A stretch of 64,000 bases of DNA from Neobacillus mesonae. GTDB taxonomy: Bacteria; Bacillota; Bacilli; Bacillales; Cytobacillaceae. The stretch is taken from the NCBI RefSeq assembly GCF_023715155.1, contig NZ_JAMBNQ010000012.1:1-64000 (forward strand), read 5' to 3'. The position numbers and the translations under genes are program-made. A model generated the notes under the pieces. The model was given only the letters and a program-made list of their open reading frames with translations, ran no database searches and was not told the origin of the DNA. Below are positions 34,425 through 44,325 of the stretch, one piece after another; the stretch's first letter is position 1, and each line of letters starts with the position of its first letter.

Positions 34425-35705
34425 TTATGCTTCTTTAGACTGCGGTTTGATGGCTAATAAGGCCACCATAGCTGCTATGATGCTTAGACTGCTCATAATA
34501 ATAAAAATCCAATGGTTTGAAAATTTCATTAATATCGCGATAATGGGCGGTCCTGCTGCAACTCCAATAAATCTCATAGAGGAATAAATAGATGTAATGG
34601 TGCCGCGTTCCTGCTTTTCAACCCCATCAGTGATTAAGGAATCAAGGCATGGAAGACCAATGCCAATCCCCACCCCGCTAATTAAGAACATAGTTATCAT
34701 ATACCATAGTTTGATCGAGAACCATAAAGCTGCGATAGAAAGCGCCGTTGCAATGATTCCTCCAAACGTCAGCCATTTCATTAATACCTTATTTTTTTTA
34801 ATGACTTTTCCGCTGATAAATGAAGATAGACAGAGGGCACCAAGCGGTAAAGCTAAAAAGAACCCTTTCTTAATATCCTTAATACCATATTCCGTTTCAA
34901 AGACTTCTGAAAGATAAAATAATATCCCAAACAGAACCAGCATAAGAATTCCGCCGATAAAAAAAACAGCATAGAGCCAGCGCCCTTTTTCCTTAAAAGT
35001 TTTTTTAATTCCATTAAAAAAGTCGGAAAAAGGGATAGGTTTTTGCGTACTTTTTGGCGATTTCACAAAAAATGCCACCAATAATACGGATATAGCACAA
35101 AAAACTGGAAAAGACATAAAAGGTAAAAACCAAATAAAACCAGCGAGCAGCGCACCAAAGATTGGACTTAATACTTTTCCAAAAGTATTAGAGGTTTCAA
35201 TTAACCCCAAGCAGGTACTCACATCATCTTCATTTTTAAACATATCACCAACCAGCGGCAACACAATTGGAAATGCACCAGCAGCACCTACCCCTTGAAG
35301 TGCCCGCCCTGCCAAAATAACCCAATAGGCATTTTCAAATTGCCAGGCAGCCCAGCCGGAGAGAAGTCCGCCAATCCCTGCAATGATAAGACTGGGAATA
35401 ATGACTTTTTTTCTTCCGATATGGTCTGATAAATATCCCGCTACCGGGATTAATAAAATAGCTATAATCGAGTATACAGTGATTACCATACTGGATTGAA
35501 ATGCAGTTATGGATAGTTCTTTTTCCATTGATGGGAGAACTGGTATTAACATTGAATTGCCCAATGTCATGACTAAAGGAATAGAAGATAACGAGAGAAT
35601 TGCCCATTTCTGGCTGGAAATCTCACTTGAACCCTTTTGACTGGAAGCGGACTTCTTTTTTTTAACAGTTCGTGGATTATTCCATAATTGTTCAATATGT
35701 TCCAT
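34425..35705 (-). CDS. MFS efflux transporter
   Basis: A 426-residue major facilitator with about 12 helices and a 35-residue charged N-terminal extension. The loop 2-3 motif GYLSDHIGRKKVII and the motif-C-like stretch in helix 5 (GLIETSNTFGKVLSPIFG) point to a drug:H+ antiporter. Close to Bacillus multidrug exporters, but the substrate is unknown. AGGAAGACAA precedes the ATG. Monocistronic. Confidence 0.88.
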   Translation of the reverse strand: MEHIEQLWNNPRTVKKKKSASSQKGSSEISSQKWAILSLSSIPLVMTLGNSMLIPVLPSMEKELSITAFQSSMVITVYSIIAILLIPVAGYLSDHIGRKKVIIPSLIIAGIGGLLSGWAAWQFENAYWVILAGRALQGVGAAGAFPIVLPLVGDMFKNEDDVSTCLGLIETSNTFGKVLSPIFGALLAGFIWFLPFMSFPVFCAISVLLVAFFVKSPKSTQKPIPFSDFFNGIKKTFKEKGRWLYAVFFIGGILMLVLFGILFYLSEVFETEYGIKDIKKGFFLALPLGALCLSSFISGKVIKKNKVLMKWLTFGGIIATALSIAALWFSIKLWYMITMFLISGVGIGIGLPCLDSLITDGVEKQERGTITSIYSSMRFIGVAAGPPIIAILMKFSNHWIFIIMSSLSIIAAMVALLAIKPQSKEA

Positions 35706-35836
35706 TTGTCTTCCTATCCCGCCTTATAATTATTTGTACAGTTTAATATTTGCAAATATCGACAAAAAAACTGTGGTAGAAAAATCCTAATCAGCGATAA
35801 AAAAACATAGCCATTTTGAATTTTCTTAAAAAACTA

Positions 35837-35865
35837 TTGACATTTGGCAGAGTATTTATTAACAT
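35837..35865 (+). promoter_or_regulatory. Sigma-A promoter of the trp operon
   Basis: TTGACA (35837-35842), 17 bases, TAACAT (35860-35865), just upstream of the first T-box leader. Confidence 0.7.
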
Positions 35866-35884
35866 AATTATCAAATAAATGATT

Positions 35885-36157
35885 GCATTGGCATTGACGA
35901 AGAGTAGTAACCTGTACAGATTCTAGAAGAGAGCTGATGGTTGGTGAAAATCAGTGATGATGTACTGGTGAATGGACTTCTGAGCCCCCAAACCGAACGA
36001 TTGTTATGATTTAGTAGGCTTTGGCGAAAATCTCGTCGTTACAAGAGACAGGTATTAAAGCTATGCTTGATACTGGTAAAGTGAGCTATAACTAGCTAAT
36101 GAAGGTGGCACCACGGGTCTCCCGTCCTTTTTGGACGCGGGGACCCTTTTTATTTTT
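35885..36157 (+). promoter_or_regulatory. T-box leader 1 (Trp)
   Basis: Stem I has the AGAGAGCTGATGG...TGAAAATCAG domain; the specifier region reads GAATGGAC, so the codon is UGG (Trp; 35973-35975). The T-box sequence is AGGTGGCACCACGGG (36103-36117), and the terminator pairs GGGTCTCCCGTCC with GGACGCGGGGACCC, then a T run. Uncharged tRNA-Trp should promote readthrough. It is followed at once by a second leader of the same kind. Confidence 0.92.
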
Positions 36158-36194
36158 ATAAAATAATATTTAAAATCGCTTTAGTAAGAAGAGT

Positions 36195-36451
36195 ACACTT
36201 ATTTTTTTCTTTACAGAGAGTCGGAAGAGGTGAGAGCCGATATGGAAAAATTTGTGGAATGGACTTACGAGAGGAGTCCTGAAATTGTAGTAGGGATTCA
36301 CGGAGTTCCGCCGTTAAAAGGATAGGATATCAAGCATAAAACTTGGTATCTGAAGAGGAAGCAGATTTTTTGCTTCAATGGAGGTGGCACCGCGGGTTAT
36401 CATTCGCCCTCTATATACATAACAGAAGTTTGTATATAGAGGGCGTTTTTT
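36195..36451 (+). promoter_or_regulatory. T-box leader 2 (Trp)
   Basis: A second complete leader. The specifier region reads GAATGGAC, again UGG (36260-36262). The T-box is GAGGTGGCACCGCGGG (36381-36396). The terminator is a long perfect stem, CGCCCTCTATATAC/GTATATAGAGGGCG, then TTTTTT, 24 bases before trpE. Two T-boxes in series make a stepwise, tighter Trp response. Confidence 0.92.
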
Positions 36452-36475
36452 AGTGTAGAAGAGAGGAGACGAGAA

Positions 36476-37867
36476 ATGGAAACCAGAACCTTTTTCAGGG
36501 TAAAAGAGATTAGCGGAGATGTTTTAACCCCCATCTCAATATTGCAAAAGATTAGCGGGGAAAAGAAATTCCTATTGGAAAGCTCAAATAAATTTAATCA
36601 TTCTGGACGATATTCTTTTATTGGGGCTGACCCAGCCTTGGAACTTATATCATTTGGGAATGAAAATATGATCATTCAGCAAAACGGTGAAACAAAAACG
36701 ATTAAAGGAAACCCATTAGATATTTTACATGACTTACTGCCATTAAGAGGAGCGGATGATCTCCCTTTCCCATTCATCGGAGGAGCAGTTGGATATGTCG
36801 GCTATGACATTGTTAGACAGTATGAAGAAATAGGTACTGAGTTTCCGAATGAACTCAAAATGCCTGACGTTCACTTAATGTTTTATGAAGAAGTGATTGT
36901 CTATGATCACTTGGCAGAAAAAGTATTCCTTTGCGGCATCTCCATGAATCCTGAGAATAGTGAGAAAATTGAAGGGAAAATACAGCAAATTGAAGAGGAA
37001 CTGAAAAAAACATATGATTTTGGTGATGAAGAGTCCTTTTCTTTTTCAGGATTTCATTCAGAAACAACGAAGGAAACTTTTATCAAAAATGTAAAGACTG
37101 CCAAAGAACATATTCTCGCTGGAGATATTTTTCAAGTCGTCCTATCACGAAGGATGAAATCGAAGTTTCAGGGTTCTCCTTTGGCATTATACCGAAAACA
37201 TCGTTCCCATAATCCAACACCTTACATGTTTTATATTGATTTTGACACCTATACAGTAATTGGTTCTTCGCCAGAAAGCCTGATAAAAACAAAAGGGAAT
37301 ACAGTGATTGCCAATCCAATTGCAGGTACAAGAAAAAGAGGAAAAACCAGCTCCGAAGATACAAACCTTGAAAAAGAATTGCTTCAAGACGAAAAGGAGC
37401 TTGCGGAACATAAAATGCTTGTAGATCTTGGGAGAAATGATCTTGGTAAGGTATGTGAATTCGGTTCTGTCCGCCTTGAAAAATATATGACAGTCGAAAA
37501 ATTTCGTCATGTTATGCATATTGTCTCAGAAATTAGCGGCAAGCTTCAATCAGATAAAAAAGCACTTGATGCTCTTGCAGCTTGTCTGCCCGCTGGAACA
37601 GTTTCCGGGGCACCCAAGGTACGGGCAATGGAAATAATAAATACCTTAGAAAAATCAAAACGCGGTTTATATTCCGGTGCAATCGGATATGTGTCTGCAA
37701 ATGGGAACATGGATTTTGCCTTGGCCATTCGAACAATGATTTTAACAGAAGGATCCGCTTATATTCAAGCTGGTGCAGGAATTGTATATGATTCCAATCC
37801 TGAGTTTGAATATGAGGAAACATCCAACAAATTAAAATCATTCTTAGAGGGGAGAGAGGCAAAATGA
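36476..37867 (+). CDS. trpE: Anthranilate synthase component I
   Basis: A 463-residue chorismate-utilising enzyme; with TrpG it makes anthranilate from chorismate and glutamine. The N-terminal LLESSNKFNHSGRYSFIG matches the Trp-feedback region (LLESx10S motif), and FQVVLSRR, GSSPESL, PIAGTRKRG, DLGRNDLGKVC, and GAPKVRAME are catalytic blocks. Slightly shorter than the B. subtilis enzyme (about 515). GAGGAGACGAGAA precedes the ATG; it overlaps trpG by 4 bases. Confidence 0.97.
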   Translation: METRTFFRVKEISGDVLTPISILQKISGEKKFLLESSNKFNHSGRYSFIGADPALELISFGNENMIIQQNGETKTIKGNPLDILHDLLPLRGADDLPFPFIGGAVGYVGYDIVRQYEEIGTEFPNELKMPDVHLMFYEEVIVYDHLAEKVFLCGISMNPENSEKIEGKIQQIEEELKKTYDFGDEESFSFSGFHSETTKETFIKNVKTAKEHILAGDIFQVVLSRRMKSKFQGSPLALYRKHRSHNPTPYMFYIDFDTYTVIGSSPESLIKTKGNTVIANPIAGTRKRGKTSSEDTNLEKELLQDEKELAEHKMLVDLGRNDLGKVCEFGSVRLEKYMTVEKFRHVMHIVSEISGKLQSDKKALDALAACLPAGTVSGAPKVRAMEIINTLEKSKRGLYSGAIGYVSANGNMDFALAIRTMILTEGSAYIQAGAGIVYDSNPEFEYEETSNKLKSFLEGREAK

Positions 37868-38475
37868 TTTTGCTTATTGATAACTTTGATTCCTTTACTT
37901 TTAACCTCTATCAATATTTAGGTGAAATCGGAGAAGAAACAGCAGTTTACCGCAATAATCAAATAACAATAGATGAGATAAAAAAGTTAAATCCCAAGGC
38001 TATTATTTTGTCTCCTGGGCCGGGAAGACCGGAGGATGCGGGAATATGTATAGAAGTAATTCAAAACTTTTATCGAGAAATTCCCATTTTAGGTATATGT
38101 CTTGGCCATCAGGCAATCGGGGCGGCCTTTGGTTCTAAAATTAGAAGTGCACGTACAATCAAACATGGAAAAATATCAGCAATCAGTCATAAAAGCCAAG
38201 ATATTTTTACCTGCCTGGCCTCCCCATTGAATGTCATGCGGTATCATTCTTTATCAATTGAACATGATACTCTGCCAAAGGAACTTCAATGTATTGCTCA
38301 ATCAATGGATGACAATGAAGTTATGGCAATTAAACACAAACATTATCCTGTTTATGGCCTCCAATTTCACCCAGAATCAATTGGGACGCCGACAGGAATT
38401 CAAATGTTAAAAAATTTTTTAGCTGAGATAGAAAGGATGAGCGAAGATGAAGAGTTATTTACTCCAATTAGCTGA
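37864..38475 (+). CDS. trpG: Anthranilate synthase glutamine amidotransferase
   Basis: A 203-residue class-I glutamine amidotransferase. The triad is visible: Cys in GICLGHQAIG, and His-Glu in QFHPESIGT. LIDNFDSFTFNLYQYLGE is the usual start. It lies inside the trp operon between trpE and trpD; B. subtilis lacks this gene here and uses PabA from the folate operon instead. It overlaps trpD by 29 bases. Confidence 0.95.
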   Translation: MILLIDNFDSFTFNLYQYLGEIGEETAVYRNNQITIDEIKKLNPKAIILSPGPGRPEDAGICIEVIQNFYREIPILGICLGHQAIGAAFGSKIRSARTIKHGKISAISHKSQDIFTCLASPLNVMRYHSLSIEHDTLPKELQCIAQSMDDNEVMAIKHKHYPVYGLQFHPESIGTPTGIQMLKNFLAEIERMSEDEELFTPIS

Positions 38476-39472
38476 GCATAGGTCATTCACTGAAAATCAA
38501 ATGAAGGACGCAGTTGATTCTATTCTAGGTGAAGAGGTATCAGAATCAGAAATAGCTGCCTTCTTAATGGGATTGAAATCAAAAGGTGAAACTGTTGATG
38601 AGATTGTAGGAATTACAAAGGCCCTAACGGGTAATACATTAAGTTTTAAGAAAAAGTTTCCAGGTGTCATTGATAATTGCGGTACAGGCGGTGACGGCTC
38701 CTCGAGCTTTAATATCAGTACAACATCTGCTTTTGTCCTTGCTACTGCAGGTATTCCAGTTGCTAAGCATGGGAATAGAAGTGTTTCAAGCAAAACGGGA
38801 AGTGCGGATGTATTAGAATATTTGGGAATCAATCTAAACTTACATCCTGAAGCATTGGAAGAAATTCTTGAGGAAATTGGGATTGCATTTTTATTTGCTC
38901 CAAATGTTCATCCAAAATTAAAAAAGGTAACAACCGTCAGAAGAGCTTTGAAAATCCCAACCATATTTAACTTTATTGGTCCATTAACAAACCCAATTGA
39001 ACTTGATTATCAGCTTTTAGGTGTTTATCGGAGAGATTTGATCACGGTCTTTGCTGAGGTACTTAAGCAGCTTGGAAGAAAGCGGGCAGTCGTTTTAAAT
39101 GGGGCAGGATTTATGGATGAAGCATCTCTGCAAGGGGAAAATCATCTAGCTATCTTAGATGATGGTGTTATTACCACCAAAATAATAATGCCTGAGGATG
39201 TTAACTTACCACAGTATGATAATAGTGCAATCAAGGGCGGGGATGCACAAGTTAACGCAGAAATTTTATTAAAAGTGTTAAAAGGAGAAAAAGGTGCTTA
39301 TCGTGACACGGTTCTCCTTAATGCAGGTCTTGGCATTTTTACTGCATCTAAAGCTGATTCGATTCAGGACGGCATCAAGATAGCTGGGGAAATGATTGAC
39401 TCAGGAGCAGCATATGAAAAATTGACAGTATTAGTTGAAAAATCCAAAGCAGTTCAAATGGAGGCAATTTAA
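38447..39472 (+). CDS. trpD: Anthranilate phosphoribosyltransferase
   Basis: A 341-residue enzyme that joins anthranilate to PRPP. DNCGTGGDGSSSFNIST is the PRPP-binding signature, KHGNRSVSSKTGSADVLE and FNFIGPLTNP are conserved blocks. Its start lies within the end of trpG (AAAGGATG upstream), so translation is coupled. Confidence 0.97.
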   Translation: MKSYLLQLAEHRSFTENQMKDAVDSILGEEVSESEIAAFLMGLKSKGETVDEIVGITKALTGNTLSFKKKFPGVIDNCGTGGDGSSSFNISTTSAFVLATAGIPVAKHGNRSVSSKTGSADVLEYLGINLNLHPEALEEILEEIGIAFLFAPNVHPKLKKVTTVRRALKIPTIFNFIGPLTNPIELDYQLLGVYRRDLITVFAEVLKQLGRKRAVVLNGAGFMDEASLQGENHLAILDDGVITTKIIMPEDVNLPQYDNSAIKGGDAQVNAEILLKVLKGEKGAYRDTVLLNAGLGIFTASKADSIQDGIKIAGEMIDSGAAYEKLTVLVEKSKAVQMEAI

Positions 39473-39473
39473 A

Positions 39474-40262
39474 ATGGGTACAATTTTAGATAAAATTATC
39501 GAGCAAAAGAAGAAAGAAGTTGAGCTTCTGCGTAAGAATGAAAACTCAACATCACCCCCCCATTTTAAAAAAAGATCATTTATTGAGAAATTAGAGAAAG
39601 CTAAAGAGCTAGCCATTATTTCTGAATTTAAAAGGTCATCACCTTCTAAAGGGGTTATTAATGACCATGCTGACCCTGCTGAACAGGCTGCAATTTATGA
39701 AAGAAATGGAGCCAGTGCTATTTCAGTCTTGACAGACCATACCTTTTTTAAAGGATCATTTTCGGATTTAGCTGCAGTCCGTGAAGCTGTGGATTTACCG
39801 ATTCTTTGTAAGGATTTTATCATTGATACCCTGCAAATAGACCAGGCACGCGGCTATGGGGCTGATATTGTGTTATTAATAGTTGCCGCTTTGCCAGAAG
39901 AAAAATTACATCAACTCTATCGATATGCTAAAGATTTAGGGTTAGAGGTCTTGATGGAGGTCCACAATGAAGCCGAGCTTAAAACCGCTTTAACGACAGG
40001 GGCTAAATTGATCGGTGTAAATAATAGAGATTTAAAAACTTTTAATGTTTCATTAGAAGTAACTGAAAAATTGGCTGCAATAGTAAAAGAATCAGGTGCA
40101 TTTTTAATCAGTGAAAGCGGTCTTCATCATGATCAGGATGTTGAACGTGTCCGAAACGCGGGTGCAAACGGAATTTTAGTTGGTGAAGCTCTTATGAAAA
40201 GTTCAAATTTAAAACAAACTTTTGAAAACTTTCGTCAGCCGTTAGCTGCAGGTACAAAATAG
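39474..40262 (+). CDS. trpC: Indole-3-glycerol-phosphate synthase
   Basis: A 262-residue TIM-barrel enzyme. ISEFKRSSPSKG (catalytic Lys), DPAEQAAIYERNGASAISVLTD, LCKDFIIDTLQI, GVNNRDLKTF and ISESGL are present. Start ATG 39474 follows GGAGG; an in-frame extension into trpD is rejected. The stop codon overlaps the trpF GTG by one base. Confidence 0.97.
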   Translation: MGTILDKIIEQKKKEVELLRKNENSTSPPHFKKRSFIEKLEKAKELAIISEFKRSSPSKGVINDHADPAEQAAIYERNGASAISVLTDHTFFKGSFSDLAAVREAVDLPILCKDFIIDTLQIDQARGYGADIVLLIVAALPEEKLHQLYRYAKDLGLEVLMEVHNEAELKTALTTGAKLIGVNNRDLKTFNVSLEVTEKLAAIVKESGAFLISESGLHHDQDVERVRNAGANGILVGEALMKSSNLKQTFENFRQPLAAGTK

Positions 40263-40870
40263 TGAAAGTTAAAATTTGCGGTATAACAGATGTGGAAACA
40301 GGGGTTATGGCGGTTGAATATGGGGCAGATGCAATTGGATTCGTTTTTGCTGAAAGCAAGCGTAAGATATCTGAAAAAGCGGCAAAAGAAATAGTCGTAA
40401 ATCTGCCAAAACATGTTTATAAAGTTGGAGTATTTGTCAATGAATCACGTGAGGAAATAGAAAGAATTGCTTCCTTTGCGGGGTTAACTCATATTCAATT
40501 ACACGGTGATGAAACTGCTGAGTTTTGTCAATCCATCCCATATCCGGTTATTAAAGCTTTTAGTTTCCAAAGCAATGAGCAGCTGACAAAAGTATCGGAT
40601 TTTCCAGCTGAATTTATTTTACTTGATAGTCCAAAAGGAAAATATCGAGGCGGAAATGGTACAGCGTTTGACTGGCATGAAGTGAAAATTGAATTGCTAA
40701 AAGAGAAAAAAATAATCCTTGCTGGCGGGTTGGATGCAGCTAATGTAGAAAATGCCATCGAAATCATCAAGCCATATATGGTTGATGTCAGTTCAGGAGT
40801 AGAAACAAATGGTGTAAAGGACTTTGAAAAAATGAAAGCATTTATTAACAAGGCAAAAGGGACTCATTAG
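40262..40870 (+). CDS. trpF: Phosphoribosylanthranilate isomerase
   Basis: A 202-residue TIM-barrel isomerase. KVKICGITD holds the catalytic Cys, IQLHGDE and LLDSPKGKYRGGNGTAFDW the other conserved positions, and VDVSSGVETNGVKD the phosphate site. GTG start overlapping the trpC stop. Confidence 0.96.
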   Translation: MKVKICGITDVETGVMAVEYGADAIGFVFAESKRKISEKAAKEIVVNLPKHVYKVGVFVNESREEIERIASFAGLTHIQLHGDETAEFCQSIPYPVIKAFSFQSNEQLTKVSDFPAEFILLDSPKGKYRGGNGTAFDWHEVKIELLKEKKIILAGGLDAANVENAIEIIKPYMVDVSSGVETNGVKDFEKMKAFINKAKGTH

Positions 40871-40882
40871 GGGGAGAAAAGA

Positions 40883-42085
40883 ATGACTGCATATACACTG
40901 CCCAATGAAACGGGCCGCTTCGGTAAATTTGGGGGAAGATTTGTACCAGAGACATTAATGAAAGCAATTACGGAATTAGCAGATGCTTATGAAATGGCGA
41001 AACAAGATCCTACTTTTCACTCACAAATCCAAGCATTATCCAAGGATTATGTCGGCAGGGAAACCCCGTTGTATTTTGCCGAAAATCTTACGAAATATGC
41101 TGGCGGTGCAAAAATTTATTTAAAAAGAGAAGATTTAAACCATACTGGTGCCCATAAAATAAATAATGCTATTGGTCAGGCTCTTCTCGCCGTACGGATG
41201 GGCAAGAAGAAAATTGTTGCAGAGACAGGTGCGGGACAACATGGTGTAGCCACTGCGACAGTATGCGCATTGTTAAATTTAGATTGTATTATATTTATGG
41301 GAGAAGAAGACATCAAAAGACAGGAGCTGAATGTATTTCGAATGGAGCTGCTGGGTGCTAAGGTAGTAAGTGTTACATCAGGCAGCAGTACCTTAAAAGA
41401 TGCTGTTAATGAGGCATTGAGATATTGGGTTGCAAATGTCGAGGATACCCATTACTTATTAGGCTCAGTATCTGGTCCACACCCTTTCCCGATGATTGTC
41501 AGGGATTTTCAAAGTGTCATTGGCAAAGAAACAAAAGACCAATTTTTAGATCGAAATCACTCTCTTCCTGATGCCGTTGTAGCATGTATTGGCGGCGGCA
41601 GCAATGCGATGGGAATGTTTTATCCTTTTATTGACGATGAAGAAGTTGAGCTTCATGGCGTGGAAGCGGCCGGCCGCGGTATTGACACTCCCTTTCACGC
41701 AGCTTCCTTGACAAAAGGTAAGCCGGGTGTCCTCCATGGAGCATTAATGTACTTATTGCAGAATGAAGATGGCCAAATACAAGAAGCACATTCTGTGTCT
41801 GCAGGTCTTGATTATCCTGGAGTTGGTCCTGAACATAGCTATCTAAAGGAAATCGGTCGTGCCAATTATCATTCAATCACTGACCAAGAGGCGCTTGATG
41901 CATTTCAACTATTATCAAAATTGGAAGGCATAATCCCTGCACTTGAGAGTTCACATGCGGTTGCCTATTGCCTTAAACTTGCCGCCCAGCTTGGATCTGA
42001 GAAAAATATAGTTGTCTGCTTATCAGGACGCGGAGATAAAGACGTTGATGCTGTAAGGGCAAGGCTAAAAGGAGGAAATCAATAA
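40883..42085 (+). CDS. trpB: Tryptophan synthase beta subunit
   Basis: A 400-residue PLP enzyme. [16 protein letters not shown] contains the Schiff-base Lys (in HK), [12 protein letters not shown] and the phosphate loop GGGSNAMG follow. GGGGGAGAAAAGA precedes the ATG. It overlaps trpA in TAATG. Confidence 0.98.
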   Translation: MTAYTLPNETGRFGKFGGRFVPETLMKAITELADAYEMAKQDPTFHSQIQALSKDYVGRETPLYFAENLTKYAGGAKIYLKREDLNHTGAHKINNAIGQALLAVRMGKKKIVAETGAGQHGVATATVCALLNLDCIIFMGEEDIKRQELNVFRMELLGAKVVSVTSGSSTLKDAVNEALRYWVANVEDTHYLLGSVSGPHPFPMIVRDFQSVIGKETKDQFLDRNHSLPDAVVACIGGGSNAMGMFYPFIDDEEVELHGVEAAGRGIDTPFHAASLTKGKPGVLHGALMYLLQNEDGQIQEAHSVSAGLDYPGVGPEHSYLKEIGRANYHSITDQEALDAFQLLSKLEGIIPALESSHAVAYCLKLAAQLGSEKNIVVCLSGRGDKDVDAVRARLKGGNQ

Positions 42086-42870
42086 TGAACAGGATCGAGC
42101 AAACCTTTCAGGCTTTAAAAAAGGATGATACAAAGGCGTTTGTACCATATATTATGGCGGGAGACGGCGGTTTGGACTGTTTGGAGGAGCGTCTTGTCCT
42201 TCTTGAGAAGTTTGGGGCTGCAGCTGTTGAAGTAGGTGTACCTTTTTCAGATCCAGTTGCCGATGGACCAACAATACAGCAGGCAGGAATTAGGGCGTTA
42301 AACAATGGAACGACATTAAAGGGGATTGTGGGTAAAATTGCCGAAATTAGGAAGTCTGTCAAGATACCCATTATTCTAATGACATATCTTAATCCAATTT
42401 ATGCCTATGGCATTACGAAGTTTGTCCAAGATATTCAAAAAGCGGGCGTGGACGGATGTATTATTCCAGACATGCCTGTCGAAGAAGAGGAAATAATCGA
42501 GCCTGAGTTGACAGAAGCAGGAGTAGAACTAATCCGTCTTGTTACCTTGACAACACCTTTGGAACGCATTAAGCAGATTGCAGCAAAGGGAGATGGGTTC
42601 TTATATACAGTGACAGTAAAAGGAATTACAGGAACGCGAAATGAATTTGATGGTAATTTAAATGCTTATTTAAAAGCAGTAAAGGAGGTTAGTCCAATTC
42701 CGGTACTAGCGGGATTTGGAATTTCAACTCAAGAACAAATGCTTGATATAACAAAATATTGTGACGGTGTTGTCGTCGGAAGTAAAATTGTTAATTTACT
42801 TGCAGAAAATAAGCTTGAGGAAATGGAAAATTTAATGTCCGTTTTTAAACAAAAAACAAACATGGCATAA
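42085..42870 (+). CDS. trpA: Tryptophan synthase alpha subunit
   Basis: A 261-residue TIM-barrel subunit that splits indole-3-glycerol phosphate. The catalytic Glu (AAVEVGVPFSDPVADGP) and Asp (GCIIPDMPVEEEE) regions and GTRNEF, GFGIST are seen. Last gene of the operon. Confidence 0.97.
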   Translation: MNRIEQTFQALKKDDTKAFVPYIMAGDGGLDCLEERLVLLEKFGAAAVEVGVPFSDPVADGPTIQQAGIRALNNGTTLKGIVGKIAEIRKSVKIPIILMTYLNPIYAYGITKFVQDIQKAGVDGCIIPDMPVEEEEIIEPELTEAGVELIRLVTLTTPLERIKQIAAKGDGFLYTVTVKGITGTRNEFDGNLNAYLKAVKEVSPIPVLAGFGISTQEQMLDITKYCDGVVVGSKIVNLLAENKLEEMENLMSVFKQKTNMA

Positions 42871-42876
42871 TAGATA

Positions 42877-42909
42877 AGGTTTGTTCCTTAAAAGGGAACA
42901 GGCCTTTTT
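42877..42909 (+). terminator. Terminator of the trp operon
   Basis: AAGGTTTGTTCC/GGGAACAGGCCTT stem followed by TTTAA. Confidence 0.85.
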
Positions 42910-42946
42910 AAATACCAGCCAAATCATGGGAGAAGTCCTCGTATTC

Positions 42947-43045
42947 TTGCTTGGTTCGTTAAACTCTTATATAATTACAGGTAGACTCTTGAGAAAACTT
43001 TTCTTTACGAACCTTTTAAAACTTCCATATAGGAAGTTTTGTTTG
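42947..43045 (+). promoter_or_regulatory. selU promoter and leader hairpin
   Basis: TTGCTT (42947-42952), 17 bases, TATAAT (42970-42975). About 40 bases downstream lies AAAACTTCC-ATAT-AGGAAGTTTT (43016-43040) followed by GTTTGTTTTC, which looks like an intrinsic terminator inside the 5' leader, 45 bases before the gene. It might be an attenuator. Confidence 0.5.
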
Positions 43046-43084
43046 TTTTCTTATTCTTACCAAATTTTTAGGAGCGTTTTATTT

Positions 43085-44149
43085 ATGAAAGATATAACAG
43101 TCGAAGAACTTTTTAAACTCGAGGAACCGATCATCATTGATATACGCTCTCCGATAGAGTTTAAAGACGGTGCTATACCAGGGGCAGTTAACGTTCCTTT
43201 ATTTTCAAATGAAGTGCGGGCGGAAATAGGCACGATTTATAAGCAGGAAGGACAGGCTGCAGCCAAATGGCGGGCAATGGAACTTGTCTCACCTAAGATA
43301 CCTGAAATGCTTCATACCATTAAATCATATGGTGAAAACAGAGAAATCGTCATCCACTGCTGGCGCGGCGGAATGAGAAGCAGAGCAGTGGTTACATTTT
43401 TAGAATTTGCCGGAATCTATGCTTGGCGCCTTGTTGGCGGATATAAAGCATACCGTCATTATATTCTTGAGCAGATTCCATCGATGATTCCCGAAAAAGC
43501 AATTGTCATCCATGGGATGACTGGAGTTGGAAAGACAGAAGTATTAAAAATTTTAAAAAGACGTGGTTATCCTATTTTAGACTTAGAGGAAATGGCTGGT
43601 CACAGGGGATCAATTTTTGGAACAATTGGACTTGGTGAAGGCCATAACCAAAAAACGTTTGATTCTCTTTTATTCAAAGGACTCCAGGATATCCAAGGCG
43701 CGGAATACTTTTTAGTTGAAGCGGAAAGTAAAAGAATAGGCAAATCAGTTCAGCCTGAAAAACTAATGGACGTAAAGTTTGAAGGCCTAAATTTCCTTAT
43801 TCATACACCGCTTGAACAACGGGTAAAACATTTGGTGTCTGAATATGTACTTCCATATAAAGATGAGCCATGGTATCATGAAAAGATTTTTCTTAGTATG
43901 GAAAGAGTTTTAAAACGTATGAAAGATATTGACTTAAAAAATCAATTAATGGAAAGCATGGAAAAACGGGACTATCAGGCAATGATCCCAATATTACTTG
44001 AAGATTATTATGATCCAAGATATGATTATGCAAGACTGGAATACCAAAAAGAATTTATTGATATTTTTGCTGACAACTATTTAGATGCTGCAGATAAAAT
44101 TGAGATTAAATTAGAAGAACTATGTTTTCAGCCAGTTTTGGCCGGATAA
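43085..44149 (+). CDS. mnmH: tRNA 2-selenouridine synthase
   Basis: A 354-residue SelU/MnmH. The N-terminal rhodanese domain carries the catalytic Cys in HCWRGGMRS; the C-terminal domain has a P-loop GMTGVGKTE. It replaces sulfur by selenium (via a geranylated intermediate) in wobble 2-thiouridine of tRNA, using selenophosphate from SelD. AGGAG lies 11 bases before ATG 43085; a longer upstream frame runs through the promoter and is rejected. No selD is in the window. Confidence 0.92.
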   Translation: MKDITVEELFKLEEPIIIDIRSPIEFKDGAIPGAVNVPLFSNEVRAEIGTIYKQEGQAAAKWRAMELVSPKIPEMLHTIKSYGENREIVIHCWRGGMRSRAVVTFLEFAGIYAWRLVGGYKAYRHYILEQIPSMIPEKAIVIHGMTGVGKTEVLKILKRRGYPILDLEEMAGHRGSIFGTIGLGEGHNQKTFDSLLFKGLQDIQGAEYFLVEAESKRIGKSVQPEKLMDVKFEGLNFLIHTPLEQRVKHLVSEYVLPYKDEPWYHEKIFLSMERVLKRMKDIDLKNQLMESMEKRDYQAMIPILLEDYYDPRYDYARLEYQKEFIDIFADNYLDAADKIEIKLEELCFQPVLAG

Positions 44150-44157
44150 AAAATCGA

Positions 44158-44187
44158 ACACATCTATTTTATATAGGTGTGTTTTTG
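44158..44187 (+). terminator. Terminator after selU
   Basis: ACACATCTAT/ATAGGTGTGT stem followed by TTTTT. Confidence 0.8.
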
Positions 44188-44325
44188 GCGTTTTGAAATT
44201 ATTTTTACAAATTAAGACAAACTAAAAAGAAATTATGTTGATTTAGGTCAATTTCTGTAACTATTTATTATGACATGATAATATAAAGATTGTGTAAATG
44301 ATACATATTGGATGAAGGGGGATTG

